A stretch of DNA of 64,000 nucleotides, taken from assembly GCA_026122225.1 (NCBI GenBank), contig JANEZZ010001492.1, positions 1,815,001-1,879,000 of the forward strand. The letters run 5' to 3'. The translations under genes and the position numbers were made by a program. Under the pieces are notes generated by a model. It was not told the DNA's origin. It saw only the letters and a list, made by a program, of their open reading frames with translations, and searched no databases. Positions 44,785-56,924 of the stretch are shown piece after piece. This DNA comes from Heloderma charlesbogerti (taxonomy: Eukaryota; Chordata; Lepidosauria; Squamata; Helodermatidae). Position 1 is the stretch's first letter; the number at the start of each line of letters is the position of its first letter.

Positions 44785-46003
44785 ATCCCTGGTCTAGAAC
44801 ATGCTAGTGAGTAGCTACTGAGTAGCCAGCATACAAAGAAGTATGCTGGTGCAGAAGCTGGAATGGTACACATCTACATTTCCCAACCTCTGTAAAGGAC
44901 GGATTATGTTCTGCCTTGGTAATTACATTTTTCTATGCTGAAAAACACCCCAAACAGGTACATTAATTATTAAGTATGATTAAGTATATTAAAATCCTAC
45001 AAACAATTATATCTACTTACAGAACTGAATGATAAAATACAATTTTAAAACTAAATGCAACAATTATTGAATGGGATAGGGAAACGTGCAAATACTGAGA
45101 CACTTCAGCTTGCCAACAATGTATTGACTTAACAAGACAGAACCGACATTCTTAACGATACCTCTTTGGGTCTTGTAAGGCATAGGTGACATGCTTTATG
45201 TACATATTCAGGATTCTCAACATGGCATAAGTCAAACAGCTCTGATTGGATGGGGTCCCTTAACAGTATTAAAAACTGTTCTAATTGCATTCTTCAAGCC
45301 AACTGAAGACTGACAGCTTCTGCTCTCCAACTCACTATCACAGCACATCAAGGGTTTCTATTATAAGAGGGGCACCTGGTCTAAATTTATTTCAACAGCC
45401 CAGAGCAAAATGGGAAGGTGCTTAATGTTCAGCCACAATGGTGACAGTTTTACGAGATACTGAAGGTTTAGAAACAAACAAATGAAAGGTTTGAAAGGTG
45501 CATGGATAGAAACTGTGACAATAAAAAATCAACATTAATATATCAAATTTAAAACATATACCACCCAAGAACTCCAGGGGCAAGGCTAAAAGTTCAGTGC
45601 AGGCAAATGCATATTTTGTATGTATGTATGTCTATATCTGCCTTAAAGTACTCCACACATATTTTTAAGTGAATCAGTGTTTACCTGTATTGCACCGATA
45701 GCACTCATGAGTTTTTATACTATATCTTATAAGAAGTTATTGATGATATAGAAAGGTGCACTGAAGAAATACTAAAAGTTCAGTACTGAAATACTGAATA
45801 CTGAAATCATATCATTCTTCATGTAACATTTGTCTTGTATTAAAACAGCTAGGAAATTGCAGCGTTTGAGAAGATATGCTTGAGATGTCACATCTATTTT
45901 GCATCTTTCCTGGCCCCCTTGAGAACAGCTGTGGGTATTTTGGCTGGGATTCATACCTGAAACACAGAACGTTGTCCTGCATATTTTATTCGGTTGACTC
46001 TGA
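44785..46003. other. No feature seen
   Basis: AT-rich unique-looking sequence. The phrase aattgcattcttcaagccaactgaa-like at 45284 recurs at 51664 with changes, so a short diverged repeat may be present. Confidence 0.4.
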
Positions 46004-46198
46004 GTTAGATCCAGATTTAGGTGCATGCAACTGGGCGGCTGGAAACAGACTTCCCCTTTCCTCCACTACCCACCGCAGACCCTATAGCCTATCAGGGATC
46101 GATGGTGTACGGCAGTGGGAAGATCCCTGAAAATTAGGTGGTGGCACCTTCCATGAGTGGAGCCTTTCCATCCATGTAAGGCAAATCCTGGATCCAAC
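46004..46198. mobile_element. GGATCCAG-ended element, longer form
   Basis: Left end gttagatccagatttaggtg, right end aaatcctggatccaac; relative of 39894-40132. Confidence 0.55.
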
Positions 46199-47415
46199 AC
46201 TTCATGTTCAACGGAGTTAATTAGAAAACAAACTTAGAACATCAACCAGGCAGCTTAATCCAAAAACTCAGCCACTTTGCTCAGCCAGTTATTCTTTCAG
46301 TCAGGATTCAAAGAACTCTGAAACTAGTTCCATGAGCGCACGGGAGTGCTAGACCAATTTGTCTCAAACAACAACTCTCCTGTGCCACATGACAAACTGC
46401 ATATAATACTTAAGGATGTTCAAAAGCAGTTTGTGATCTGGCATGGGGCATATGTCAGTAGTTTGAAAATAACAGCAACAGCAACAACAGGGCTAGCCTA
46501 GCACATGCACCTTGCATACAATTTAGCCATTCTTTGGATCCAGACCATAAATTATTACCCTAATTATTTAAGCCTCAAAACACCAAAGATACAAACATCA
46601 AAGTGACAAAACATCACATTAGTGCAACTCCGGTAATGGTGAACCTTTTGTCATGACATTTTGAGTGTCCCCTCAGATGCTGAGATATAAAAGATGCTAC
46701 TACTCTCATTCTGTTTCCAAGCCCTTGCCCCAGCCGAAGGTGTGTGTGTGTGTCACAGTGGGGATTGCTCAGTGATACGGGACAGCAAACCAGTCCACCC
46801 CACCAAGAATCCCGTAACTAGGGTATGCATGTTAATGATGCGAACGTTAGGGCAGATTGACAGGGTTAGGTAGGTTAGTCTGGCTGGAAGAGAATGGATT
46901 GCCTACATCTCCCCTTCCCCAACTCACAGCTCCCATGTTCTGCTAGCAGTGCCATGATCACTCAGGCAACCCAGCTGCAAGGCAGCTACTGATGTTTACT
47001 CCTTATGCATACGTCTCGCTATAGGAAGAGATAAGCACAGAATTAGATTTTCTGATACGGCTTCCTCTCTTTCAGATGTGGTGGTCCTTGGATCCTGGAC
47101 ATCCATTAGCAGGGATCTTAACCAGTCATAATGGTGGCCTCAGGTCTCCAGTAGTTTTGAAATGTTGGAATTCTTGTGTCCATGAATCCAGTCACAGAAC
47201 ACAAGTCGCAGAGTCAGGCCATGGATGGTATCTCGCCAACTTACCATTGTTTCTTGCCACTCAAAAGTGTCTGTGTGGTTGGGGAACAGTTTTCACAGCC
47301 TCATTTTCACAGAGGACTTCTTGTAAATGCACATCAATATGGTTGTAGGGAACATTGTTACACCTATCTTTTAATAATGATTTTCTGCATATGAAATCAA
47401 TATTTGAAACAGAGT
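46199..47415. other. No gene recognised
   Basis: Unique-looking DNA with a short GT repeat near 46740. The sequence acataatatga at 47416-47426 is the left target duplication of BovB D. Confidence 0.45.
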
Positions 47416-47491
47416 ACATAATATGACCCCTTCATGGATCACTGCCTTGTTGTGGCGAAGGGGCTTGCATAACTCAGTGAAGCCATAAGCT

Positions 47492-48640
47492 ATGCCATGC
47501 AGGGCCACCCAAGATGGACAGGTCATGGCAGAAAGTTCTGACAAAATGTGGTCCACTGGAGAAGGAAATGGCAACCCACTCCAGTATTCTTGCCAAGAAA
47601 ACCCCATGGAACATATCACAAGGCTAAAAGATATGATGCCGGAAGATGAGCCCCTCAGATTGGGAGGTGTCCAATATACTACTGGGGAAGAGCAGAGGGT
47701 ATTTCCAAGTAGCACCAGAAAGAGTGAAGCGGCTGGGCCAAAGCCGAAAGAACACTCAGCTGTGGATGTGTCTGGTGGTGAAAAGAAAATCCGATGCTGT
47801 AAACAACAGTATTGTTTAGGAACCTGGAATGTCAGATCAATGAATCAAGGTAAGCTGGAGGTGGTCAAACATGAGATGGCAAGACTGAACATCGACATCT
47901 TGGGAATCAGCGAACTAAAATGGACAGGCATGGGCAAATTTAATTCAGGTGACCATCGTATCTACTATTGTGGGCAAGAATCCCTTAGAAGAAATAGAGT
48001 AGCACTCATAGTCAACAAAAGGGTGGGAAAAGCAGTACTGGGGTACAATCTTAAAAATGATAGAATGATCTCAGTACGAATCCAAGGCAAACCATTCAAC
48101 ATCACAGTAATTCAAGTCTATGCCCCAACCACTGAGGCCGAAGAAGCTGAGGTTGATCGGTTCTATGAAGACCTACAACACCTTCTAGAACTAACACCAA
48201 AAAAAGATGTCCTCTTCATCATAGGGGATTGGAATGCTAAAGTAGGAAGTCAAGAAATCACCGGGATAACAGGCAGGCATGGCCTTGGTGTACAAAACGA
48301 AGCAGGACAAAAGCTAATAGAGTTTTGCCAAGAGAACACGCTGATCATAGCAAACACTCTTTTTCAACAGCACAAGAGACGACTTTACACATGGACATCA
48401 CCAGATGGTCAATATCGAAATCAGATTGATTATGTACTTTGCAGCCAAAGATGGAGAAGCTCTATACAGTCAGTCAAAACAAGACCTGGAGCTGACTGTG
48501 GCTCAGATCATGAGCTTCTTGTTGCAAAATTTCGGCTTAAATTGAAGAACGTCGGGAAAACCACTAAACCGTTCAGGTATGACCTAAATCATATCCCTTA
48601 TGAACATACAGTGGAGGTGAGGAATAGATTTCAGGGTTAG
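47492..48640 (+). pseudogene. BovB D endonuclease frame
   Basis: 382 codons. After about 108 N-terminal residues shared with copy A, the apurinic-type endonuclease domain spans about 109-350. Catalytic positions are all present: N113 in GTWN, E141 in ISELKW, Y210 in VIQVYAP, D246 and N248 in IGDWNAK, and SDH at 338-340. It would nick the target for target-primed reverse transcription. The frame ends at RNRFQG because one A is missing relative to copy A (cagggttagacc against cagggattagacc). In nature this domain is fused to the RT. Confidence 0.9.
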
Positions 48641-48688
48641 ACCTGATAGACAGAGTGCCTGAGGAACTATGGATGGAGGTCCGTAACA

Positions 48689-49159
48689 TTGTTCAGGAGG
48701 CAGCAACGAAATCCATCCCAAAGAAAAAGAAATGCAAGGAAAGCCAAGTGGCTGTCTGATGAGGCTTTACAAGTAGCTGAGGAAAGAAGGGAAGTGAAAA
48801 GCAAGGGAGAAAGGGGAAGATATATCCAACTGAATGCAGAGTTCCAGAGAATAGCAAGGAGAGACAAGAAGGCCTTCTTAAATGAACAATGCAAAGAAAT
48901 TGAGGAAAACAACAGAATGGGAAAGATTAGAGATCTCTTCAAGAAAATCGGAGAACTCAAGGGAACGTTTTGTGCAAAGACGGGCATGATAAAGGACAAA
49001 GAAGGCAGGGACCTAACAGAAGCAGATGAGATTAAGAACAGGTGGCAAGAATACACAGACGAACTATACAGGAAAGATCTGAATGTCCCTGATAGCCATG
49101 AGAGTGCGCTCACTGAACTTGAGCCGGACAGCCGGAGAGTGAAGTCAAGTGGGCCTTAG
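48689..49159 (+). pseudogene. BovB D linker region
   Basis: 156 codons of the basic, Lys/Glu-rich linker between endonuclease and RT (AKWLSDEALQVAEERREVK..., RIARRDKKAFLNEQCKEIEE). Likely helical. The first residues up to about 16 are a shifted frame. It ends after LEPDSRRVKSSGP, where a base lost near 49125 throws out the frame (expected SEVKWALGSI). Confidence 0.85.
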
Positions 49160-49242
49160 GAAGCATTAGTAACAACAAAGCTAGCGGAGATGACAGTATT
49201 CCAGCTGAGCTATTTAAAATCCTAAAAGATGATGCTGTTAAA

Positions 49243-50142
49243 GTGCTGCATTCAATATGCCAACAAATCTGGAACACTCAACAGTGGCCACAAGACTGGA
49301 AAAGGTCAGTTTACATTCCAATTCCAAAGAAGGGCAACGCCAAAGAGTGTTCAAACTACCGCACAATTGCGCTCATTTCACATGCCAGCAAGGTGATGCT
49401 CAAAATCCTACAAGCTAGGCTTCAGCAGTATGCGAACCGAGAACTACCCGAAGTACAAGCGAGGTTTCGTAGAGGCAGAGGAACTAGAGATCAAATCGCC
49501 AACATTCGCTGCATCATGGAGAAAGCAAGAGAATTCCAGAAAAATGTCTATTTCTGCTTCACTGACTACGCTAAAGCCTTTGATTGTGTGGATCACAACA
49601 AACTCTGGCAAATTCTTAAAGTGATGGGAGTACCAGACCACCTTACCTGTCTCCTGAGAAACCTGTATGAGGGTCAAGAAGCAACAGTAAGAACCAGACA
49701 TGGAACAACCGAGTGGTTCAAAATTGGGAAAGGAGTACGACAAGGCTGCATATTGTCACCCTGCTTATTTAACTTATATGCAGAGTACATCATGAGAAAC
49801 GCCGGGTTGGATGAATCACAGGTCAGAATTACGATTGCCGGGAGAATTATCAACAACCTCCGATATGCAGATGATACCACCCTAATGGCAAAAAGTGAAG
49901 AGGATCTCAAGAGCCTCTTGTTGAGGGTGAAAGAGGAGAGTGCAAAAGCTGGTTTGAAACTCAACATTAAAAAAACTAAGATCATGGCATCTGGCCCTAT
50001 CACTTCCTGGCATATAGAAGGGGAAGAAATGGAAGCAGTACAGATTTTACTTTCTTGGGCTCCAAGATCACTGCAGACGGTGACTGTAGCTATGAAACTA
50101 AAAGACGCTTGCTCCTGGGGAGGAAAGCTATGGCCAACCTAG
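49243..50142 (+). pseudogene. BovB D reverse transcriptase frame
   Basis: 299 codons holding RT fingers and palm. FTDYAKAFD is at about 106-114, GVRQGCILSP at 164-173, YADD at 208-211: catalytic residues intact. It breaks near 50038, where a missing G (gcagtacag against gcagtgacag) shifts the frame. In contrast to copy A the active-site boxes have no changes. Confidence 0.9.
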
Positions 50143-50585
50143 ACAGCATAGTAAGAAGCAGAGACATCACCTTGCCGACAAAGGTCCGTCTAATCAAAGC
50201 TATGGTTTCCCCAGTAGTAATGTATGGCTGTGAGAGCTGGACTATAAAGAAGGCTGAGCGCCGAAGAATTGATGCTTTCGAACTGTGGTGCTGGAGAAGA
50301 CTCTTAGGAGTCCCCTGGACTGCAAGGAGGTCAAATCAGTCCATCCTAAAGGAAATCAAGCCTGAGTGCTCATTGGAAGGACAGATACTGAAGCTGAAGC
50401 TCCAATATTTTGGCCACCTAATGCGAAGAGAAAACTCTCTAGAAAAGACCCTGATGCTGGGAAAGACTAAAGGCAAAAGGAGAAGGGGACGGCAGAAGAT
50501 GAGATGGCTAGATAGCATCACCGATGCAATGCATATGAACTTGAGCACGCTCCGGGAGAGAGCGCAGGACAGGAAGGCCTGTCGT
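50055..50585 (+). pseudogene. BovB D C-terminal region, cut by hAT insertion
   Basis: Continues GSKITADGDCS... through VMYGCESWTI, CWRRLLGVPW and FGHLMRREN to RERAQDRKAC, where the foldback element interrupts at 50585/50586. The remaining WRAMVHGVTKSRTR-type end resumes at 51508-51556. Confidence 0.85.
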
Positions 50586-51507
50586 TAGGGATGGCGGAGA
50601 ATTTCTCCCCGAAACTTCGGGGGGCCGAGCGCCAACGTGTTCGGCCCCCCGAACAAGTTTTGGGGAGAAATCCTCCAAACCCCCCCGCCCCCCGCACCCC
50701 CCCCAGGACGGGACTTACCTTCACCGAATGTCCCTCCCGGTGGCGGGTCCGGCCAGCAGTTCGGCGGGTGTTCGAGCGGGGCGGGAGCGGCAGCCGGTCT
50801 TTCGACCGGCTGCCGCCGCCGCCGCCATTGCAATCAAAGAAAAAAAAAACCGCCCCTGATAGGCTACGTGACGATTCACGTAGCCTATCATGGCTAGATT
50901 TGCAAAGTCAGCCGTGATAGGCTACGTCAATCGTCACGTAGCCTATCACGGGTGACTTAAAAAAAAAAAAGCGCGTACGGATAATGGCGGCCCCCATAGG
51001 GAGCCGCCATTCCCATTCCTTATTTGGTCGCTGTAGTCTACGTAAATGTTTACATAGACTCCGGCGAAAATAAGGGCAACGCTATTTGCGTTGCCCTTAT
51101 TTTCGCCGTAGTCTACGTAAACATTTACGTAGACTACAGCGACTAAATAAGGAACGTGAATGACGGCTCCCTATGGGGGCCGCCATTAGCGTACGCGCTT
51201 TTTTTTTTTTTTAAAGTCACCCATGATAGGCTACGTGATGATTGACGTAGCCTATCACGGCTGACTTTGCAGATCTAGCCGTGATAGGCTACGTGAATCG
51301 TCACGTAGCCTATCAGGGGGCGTTTTTTTTTAAACTGAATTTCGGCCGGGGCGAGGCGGGAAGCCTCCCCCCTGGCCTGAATTTCGGCCGGGACGAGGCG
51401 GGAAGCCTCCCCCCCCCAGCCTGAACTTCGCGGGGGGAGCAGCGAAGCGCCTCCCCCCCACTACGAACGTCCTTCGACGACAGGTAAGGGAATTTTGTCC
51501 ACCCCTA
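50586..51507. mobile_element. hAT-like foldback element, copy 2, inside BovB D
   Basis: A 922-bp element with ends tagggatgg and ccaccccta. The flanks cctgtcgt (50578-50585) and cctggcgt (51508-51515) are an 8-bp duplication with one mismatch; BovB copies C and B show that the undisturbed target reads cctggcgt. Inside: a subterminal hairpin (50594-50678) around ccccgaaacttcggggggcc, a C-rich tract, a palindrome of about 500 bp (50838-51332), about two 41-bp minisatellite units (51339-51430), and gggggagcagcgaagcgcct. No transposase. Same family as 16358-17202. Confidence 0.9.
50838..51332. repeat. About 500-bp nested palindrome in foldback copy 2
   Basis: Centre near 51085 (aacgc-tattt-gcgtt). 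Arms of about 240 bp match with few changes. Each arm itself contains hairpins: gataggctacgtgac/gattcacgtagcctatc twice, and gtagtctacgtaaa/tttacgtagactac once, so the structure is a palindrome of palindromes. TACGT/ACGTA is the repeated centre motif. Confidence 0.85.
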
Positions 51508-51575
51508 CCTGGCGTGCTATGGTCCATGGGGTCACGAAGAGTCGGACACGACTGAACAACAACAACATAATATGA

Positions 51576-53484
51576 GCATTATCTGTATCTTTTATACCAT
51601 TAAGATTATAGGAACATATCAACTATATTTGAATGAGGTCCCAATAAGACTGTTACATTGCATTAATTGCATTCTTCAGACCAACTGAACACTGAAGACT
51701 GCTCTTTCCATTACAATGCCATTATAAAACTATCCAAACCTGCCCACTTTAACACATCTAAAATTGTCCTGCCACGTCACCCTCTACTTTTGCTATCACT
51801 TTTATCAGCTAGCTCATCTCAGTTATCTTTTTTTAAAAATACCACAGTACATGTAGGGGAAGATTAAAATATAAAGGGTTATATCAAGTGTTAGTCTAAC
51901 TTATGTTCCATTAATTTCAGTGGGTCTACTCTAAGTAAGACTAACATTGGATACAACCCAAAGTGTGTAGAAGGACATAAAAATCAGTTGCTTTTCTCTT
52001 ACATCAGCAGTGTGGGCAAGGCTGTTTGGCTGATGTAGCCATCTATAACAATCGGTTTAGTAATTTTACGGAGCATTCTAAAGAAGTGAAAATAACATCC
52101 TGTTTCTCTTGCATTATTCTTTTTGTATTTCATATCATCCAACCTTATTAATAAGCCCAATATTTCTGAAAAATAAAAAAATAAAAAAATATAGACACGT
52201 GTTCTCAAATGATTCTAATGAACATAGTGTTAAAATTTATAACAATTGGCTCCATACCGTCTACAATGTATCATTCTATATGTTGCTCTTTAGCTTCTTT
52301 GTCCCTAACACATGGATAAAGCTGTAGTTTCATAAGACAGAACCTACATTTCATCTCTTACAGTAGACACCATAATTGGAGCCAGGACATCAAATACACA
52401 TTGTCTACAGGTTTAAGATGTTAAAAAAAAGTAGGAATGCTATCATACAGAATATTTAATGTCCCCATTTTTTCTCATCTTAAACTGCACCTCAGTTATC
52501 TCATGGGATCCTCTCTGCTATTCTGAGTGGTTGGGAGGTAAATAAGAGACAGAGCATTACAGCAGAGGCTCTCTTGAGTAGAACCTACTGGTATCAATCA
52601 TTATCATTATAATGGCTCTTGTGCTTTGTCAGCACCACCAAGTCCTCTGCAAGTTGGAAAAGTCTTTCCTAATGTTATTCACAGTAACAGCCTGACTGTA
52701 AGGATCACCACAACACATAGCATTAATATGCGAGGTTTTCCCATGCACGTTTCTAAGCAGATTCATGTGGTTGGATTATGTTACTCTTCATTTAACCAGA
52801 AACAGTTGGCAGGCAGACATAACACTATTAGAGTTTAAAGATATTTTACAGCGCCCCTTAAAAAGATAAAAGTATAGACAGGAAGCATTTCAGATACCTT
52901 CCAAGATATTAAAAAAAATAAAAAACTAAGAGGTACTACTGTGTCAAGATGGCTATAAAAGTTTCACAATGGACTTTCCCATCAGGACAGGAACTGTCTC
53001 CAAAGTCTTTTACCCTCACCCTCAATTTGCTGTAACCCCTCACAGAAAAAGCATCTCTCAAAAGATGTAATTTTACCCATACGTACAGCACCCTGAATTA
53101 GTAACATAAAAGCACTGACATTTATTCTGAAGAAAGTCCTGCTGGCTTGGAGTAAAAATGCTGAACTAGCATCTGCCGGGTAGTGCTAATTGAGCTAAGG
53201 CTGCAGACTATAAAATACCTTTAAAAGAGTAAAACAGTGCCAAATGGAAATGCTGAGGGGGTTCACTAGCCTTTTGGCATTTCAAAAATTATTAGCTTGG
53301 TGAAAATGGCTAGTTGCATTTGATTCCAATAATGTCATGAAGAGCAACAGCACAGTTAAGATGCTAAGGAACATCTCCCACAGGCTACAGGGCACTACCT
53401 AGATAAATAGATTCTTACTGCAGATACACTGAAAAAATAAATGCAGCTTGAATGAAGCTACCCATCTATGGTAACTGCTTAGAG
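51576..53484. other. No gene; candidate conserved patch
   Basis: AT-rich sequence with one foldback element (51884-51962). The part 53100-53400 has no repeat signature and reads like unique DNA with several TAAT-type motifs (gctaattgagc, aaaaattattagcttgg). Confidence 0.4.
51884..51962. mobile_element. GGATCCAG-type foldback element, variant ends
   Basis: Ends gggttatatcaagtgtta and taacattggatacaaccc are inverse with changes; the middle has agtgggtctactctaagtaa as in 59367-59484. Confidence 0.6.
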
Positions 53485-53906
53485 ATGGGGCCTCCAACAT
53501 GGTGGAGCACCAATATCCCCTCAGACACCTCTCTTGGTTCCCATCAGGCTCCCTACTCCTCCTTTTATTTTATTTCTTAAGGGTGTTTTTTTTTTAACCA
53601 GGAGGCTGGCATGTTGCAAAGTGGAGTGCTGCCATCCAGTGCTATCCTGACATGGATTCAAAAGAGTGGATTTGTATTTTGGAGCTCAGAGCCCACCTCT
53701 GCCTTATACTTAGGTTCTTGGACAAGTTACTTTTCTTTTAGCCTCACCAGTTTACCTTCTGGGAAATGAGTGTTTTCTGACCAGCCGTGCCTGCCATTTT
53801 ATGGAACAGCAAACCCTCCCAATGGCAGCCATTTTGTGGAAGTAACCATGACACTCTCTCAAAATTCCAAAAGTGCCCACCAATACAGAAATGTGGGGGG
53901 CCTCTG
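53485..53906. mobile_element. CTGGGGTC-ended element, copy 2
   Basis: Starts atggggcctccaacatggtg and ends gggggcctctgg. Landmarks correspond in order to 9591-10192, which is longer. Decayed ends. Confidence 0.6.
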
Positions 53907-54623
53907 GCTTATGGTCAGCGACACTCAGACAAAGCTCTATGCATCTCCAGAGACCATGAAGCCCTCTTCATCTGGGGCTTCAAAAAAAGAGCCCTAGCAA
54001 GATGATACTTTGATGGACCATTATGTGGGAAGAGCAATCCTATGGGTGAGAAACTCCCTTTTCCACTGGCCTGTAGGAAGAGAAGGTGTGAGGCACCCTT
54101 TTTCCTTTTAATTTGGCCATTTTCTTTCTTGTTTACTTTTCCCTCCCACTGAGTGCTACCCGACGAAAATGGTAACTACCCCAGCTCCAGGGCTGCCATA
54201 ATTATTCCCTTGCTTCACAGGCATGTCAGGGTCATGGGAGGGCTTTGGATCTTGGGACTGACAGCTTCTCCTGGCACCCCATGGAACACCCATGAACACC
54301 TCTTTTTTGTGCTGTCCAACGTCAAAGAAGCACCGGCTGCAGACCTTTCCACAGCCTCACAGAGGAGGCTTGCAAGATTGGGTTTCCCTCTCTGAGGGTG
54401 AACCTCTCTACCCTCAGGCCAGAGATATGAAAAATCCTCTGGCTCCTGGGATGCCTTCTCATGGCATGTAGCTTCAGGTAAGGAACGGTCGTATCTCAGA
54501 GCACTGAGGTTGTTAATTCTCCTCACCAAGGGAATAGCAATGAGTGAAGTCATGTTTATTCAGAAGTAAGTGCCACTAAGCTGTAAACATGTTCAATATT
54601 ACAGACAAAGGATAAAAGTCTTA
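53907..54623. other. No feature seen
   Basis: Unique-looking sequence. The two frames of 80 and 112 codons here overlap on opposite strands and have no domain. Confidence 0.45.
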
Positions 54624-54716
54624 ACAGAGCAATCCAATGCATGTCTCCTCAGAAGTAAGTCCTGCTAGGTCAGTGGGGCTTACTCCCTAGTATGAGCATT
54701 CTGCATTGTAGCCTAA
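54624..54716. mobile_element. CAATCCTATGC foldback element
   Basis: agagcaatccaatgcatgtc, cagaagtaagtcctgctagg, agtggggcttactccctagt, gcattctgcattgtagcc: imperfect palindrome of the family. Confidence 0.65.
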
Positions 54717-54936
54717 GAGTGAATATCACCAGCAACTTGAAAGGCTTGCTCCTTCACTTTGTTCCCTAGCTGGCTTGGGTACAATTTTAACAGAGGGTCC
54801 CTATGGAATATACTCAGAGAGATGAGTGTGCACGCTACTGGCAATTTCTAGGGAGGGAGCAAATGTTAACCTGTTATAGCAAAGCCACTATCCATGACAC
54901 TATCAGCAGCAATGACTCCATAACTCAGAAAAATAA
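54717..54936. other. Short spacer
   Basis: No feature recognised. Confidence 0.5.
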
Positions 54937-55760
54937 TTCATTTATTTATTAAATTTATTAATCACCTATCTGGCTAGTCACCCAGCCATTCTAGGTGATG
55001 TACAACAATAAACACAGTTCAAAACAATAAAATTCAACATTAAAAACATCACATATCTAAAATTACCCTAGCCCACCCCAAATGCCTGCCTGAACAACCA
55101 CGTTTTTAATGCATGGTGGAAGCTCATTAAAGAGGGGGCATGGTGGAGTTTCCTAGGGAGGGAGTTCCACAGAGTGGGGGCCACCACAGAGAAGGCCCTC
55201 TCTCTTGTCCTCACCAGGTGAGCTGTCCTGGCTGATGGGACAGAGAGAAGGTCATCAGAGGCTGATCTTTTTGAGTGGCCTATCTGGTGTTACTGGAGGT
55301 GCTCCTTGAGTTAGGCTGGGCCGGAACCGTTTAGGGTTTTAAAGGTCAAAACCAACACCATGAATTTGGCCCAGAAAACAACTGGTAACCAGTGCAGCTC
55401 CTTCAGCACTGGAGTGATGTAATCTCGCCGGTGGCTGCCTTTAATCAGGTGAACCACCGCGTTCTGTACCAGCTGCAGCTTCTGAACCGTCTTCAAGGGT
55501 AACCCCATGTAGAGCACATTACAGTAGTCTAAACGAGAGGAGACCAGGGCATGTACTACCGATGGGAGCAGATGGTCGGGAAGGTAGGGGCTGTCCGGCT
55601 CACAGCTGACACCTGAGCCTCCATGGAGAGCTGGGAGTCTAAGATGACCCCCAAGCTGCGGACCTGGTCTTTCAAGGGTAGCCATACCCCATTTAACAAG
55701 TACAGGCAAAAATGTCGTGTTTTCACCCCATTCCTTCTGCGTGGAAATGGGCTCAACATT
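54937..55760 (-). mobile_element. L2-type LINE, 5'-truncated
   Basis: The 3' UTR starts at 54937 (attcatttatttattaaatt, cacccagccattctaggtga). The minus-strand frame 55311-55709 carries LVSSRLDYCNVLYMGLPLKTVQKLQLVQNA and ITPVLKELHWLPV, the classic L2 RT C-terminal motifs, and 55556-55759 gives LKDQVRSLGVILDSQLSMEAQVSAV in another frame. Frameshift near 55600; the C-terminus ends early at LNGSGPA. Dead copy. Confidence 0.85.
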
Positions 55761-55903
55761 TCTCTACCATAAGAGAGAGAGAGAGGAACAGATTGGTTGC
55801 AGACAAATCACTGCATTCTATAGGCAACATTGACCTTATTTTATTTGGTAAATGTATACGCATTCTTTCAGTACAAAACTCCCAGGTGGGTACAGAGTTA
55901 AAG

Positions 55904-56776
55904 GTAGGGCTGTGCATGGACACACCACTTCGCTTCGGATGCCACTTCGGACCCTCGTAATCAGCCTCGCTTTGATGGGGACTGATTCAGACCCCCTCCA
56001 CTTCAATTTGATTCCGGATCCAAAGTGAGATTCGGCTATCTGGATCACTCGGTTTGGGCGTTTTCCCACTGATTTGCATGGGAAAACACAAATGGCCATA
56101 ACTTTTTCAGTTTTCATGATAAATACATGAAACATGAGGACCTCTCTGCCAACATGGAGGGGATCCGAACTGCCAAATTCCAGACAGTTTGGCCTGGTGC
56201 TTTTTGTGCTAGGTGCAGCTGAACTTGGATTTTTTCCACCAAAACTCTCAAAGCACCTCTCAGCCCCGCACTGCCACCTCCTCCTGCCTGCTTGGCTGTC
56301 ATAGACTGCTAGCCGTCTCCTGCGCACAAGGAGGAGACAGCTAGCAAGTGGTGGGGGCGTGTGCTGTGCTGCTGGTCGGCTATCCTTGACAGCCAACCAG
56401 GTAGGAGGAGGCGGCAGCACAGGGCTGAGCCCTCTGCCACTAGCTGTCTCCTGCTTGTGAGGAGCAGACGCTAGGGAGCAGCAGAGGCATGTGCTGTGCC
56501 TCCTCCTCCTCCTGCCTGGGAGATTCACAGCATTTTTTTACATATAAGTTTATGTGCACACATAGACTTATACGCAAAAAATGCTGTGAATCGCCCATAT
56601 AGTCAAGATTCATGGCGCTTTTTGTGTATAAGTCTACGTGCACATAGACTTCCAATTGCCATGTTTTTTAAAAAAATATGGCAATTGAGGCAGAAATGGA
56701 GGGACCGGCAAGTGGGGCAGGGGCTGGGGAGGGGGCATCTGGAGAAGCTGGATGGGAGTGGGTTCTCACATCCCTA
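55904..56776. mobile_element. hAT-like element with TAGGG ends
   Basis: Left end tagggctgtgcatgg, right end ggttctcacatcccta (inverse TAGGGATGTGAG). These ends resemble the two foldback elements. The inside has hairpins: gattcacagcattttttt/aaaaaatgctgtgaatc (56521-56593) and caattgccat/atggcaattg (56654-56688). No acceptable 8-bp duplication. Alternatively the left end pairs with tgcacagccc at 58284-58293; see the findings. Confidence 0.5.
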
Positions 56777-56924
56777 AGTAACACCACCAGAATGATCTCT
56801 GTCTCTGAAATGCAGCTGTTTTTCTCCAGTTATTCAGTCTTCCCCCCTCCTCCACCACTGTCACTGACTGGAGATTGCTCAGTTACATTCAGCCCTGATT
56901 TGGCAACTAGAGTTTCCATTTGCC

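Larger units (their letters stand above)
47427..51564 (+). mobile_element. RTE-BovB LINE, copy D, full length with nested hAT element
   Basis: Flanked by the perfect 11-bp direct repeat acataatatga (47416-47426 and 51565-51575), which fixes the two ends. The span is 4138 bp; without the nested foldback element (922 bp) and its 8-bp duplication it is 3208 bp, the usual full length of BovB. In order: short 5' UTR (ccccttcatggatcactgcc), endonuclease, linker, RT, C-terminal region, then the tail with cggacacgactgaacaacaa. One-base lesions near 48640, 48740, 49125 and 50038 break the single long frame into four. Confidence 0.95.

Noticed and set aside
55836..56528. 230-codon minus-strand frame
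   Set aside because: Lies in the GC-rich hAT-like element, low-complexity Pro/Ser/Arg composition, no transposase motif.
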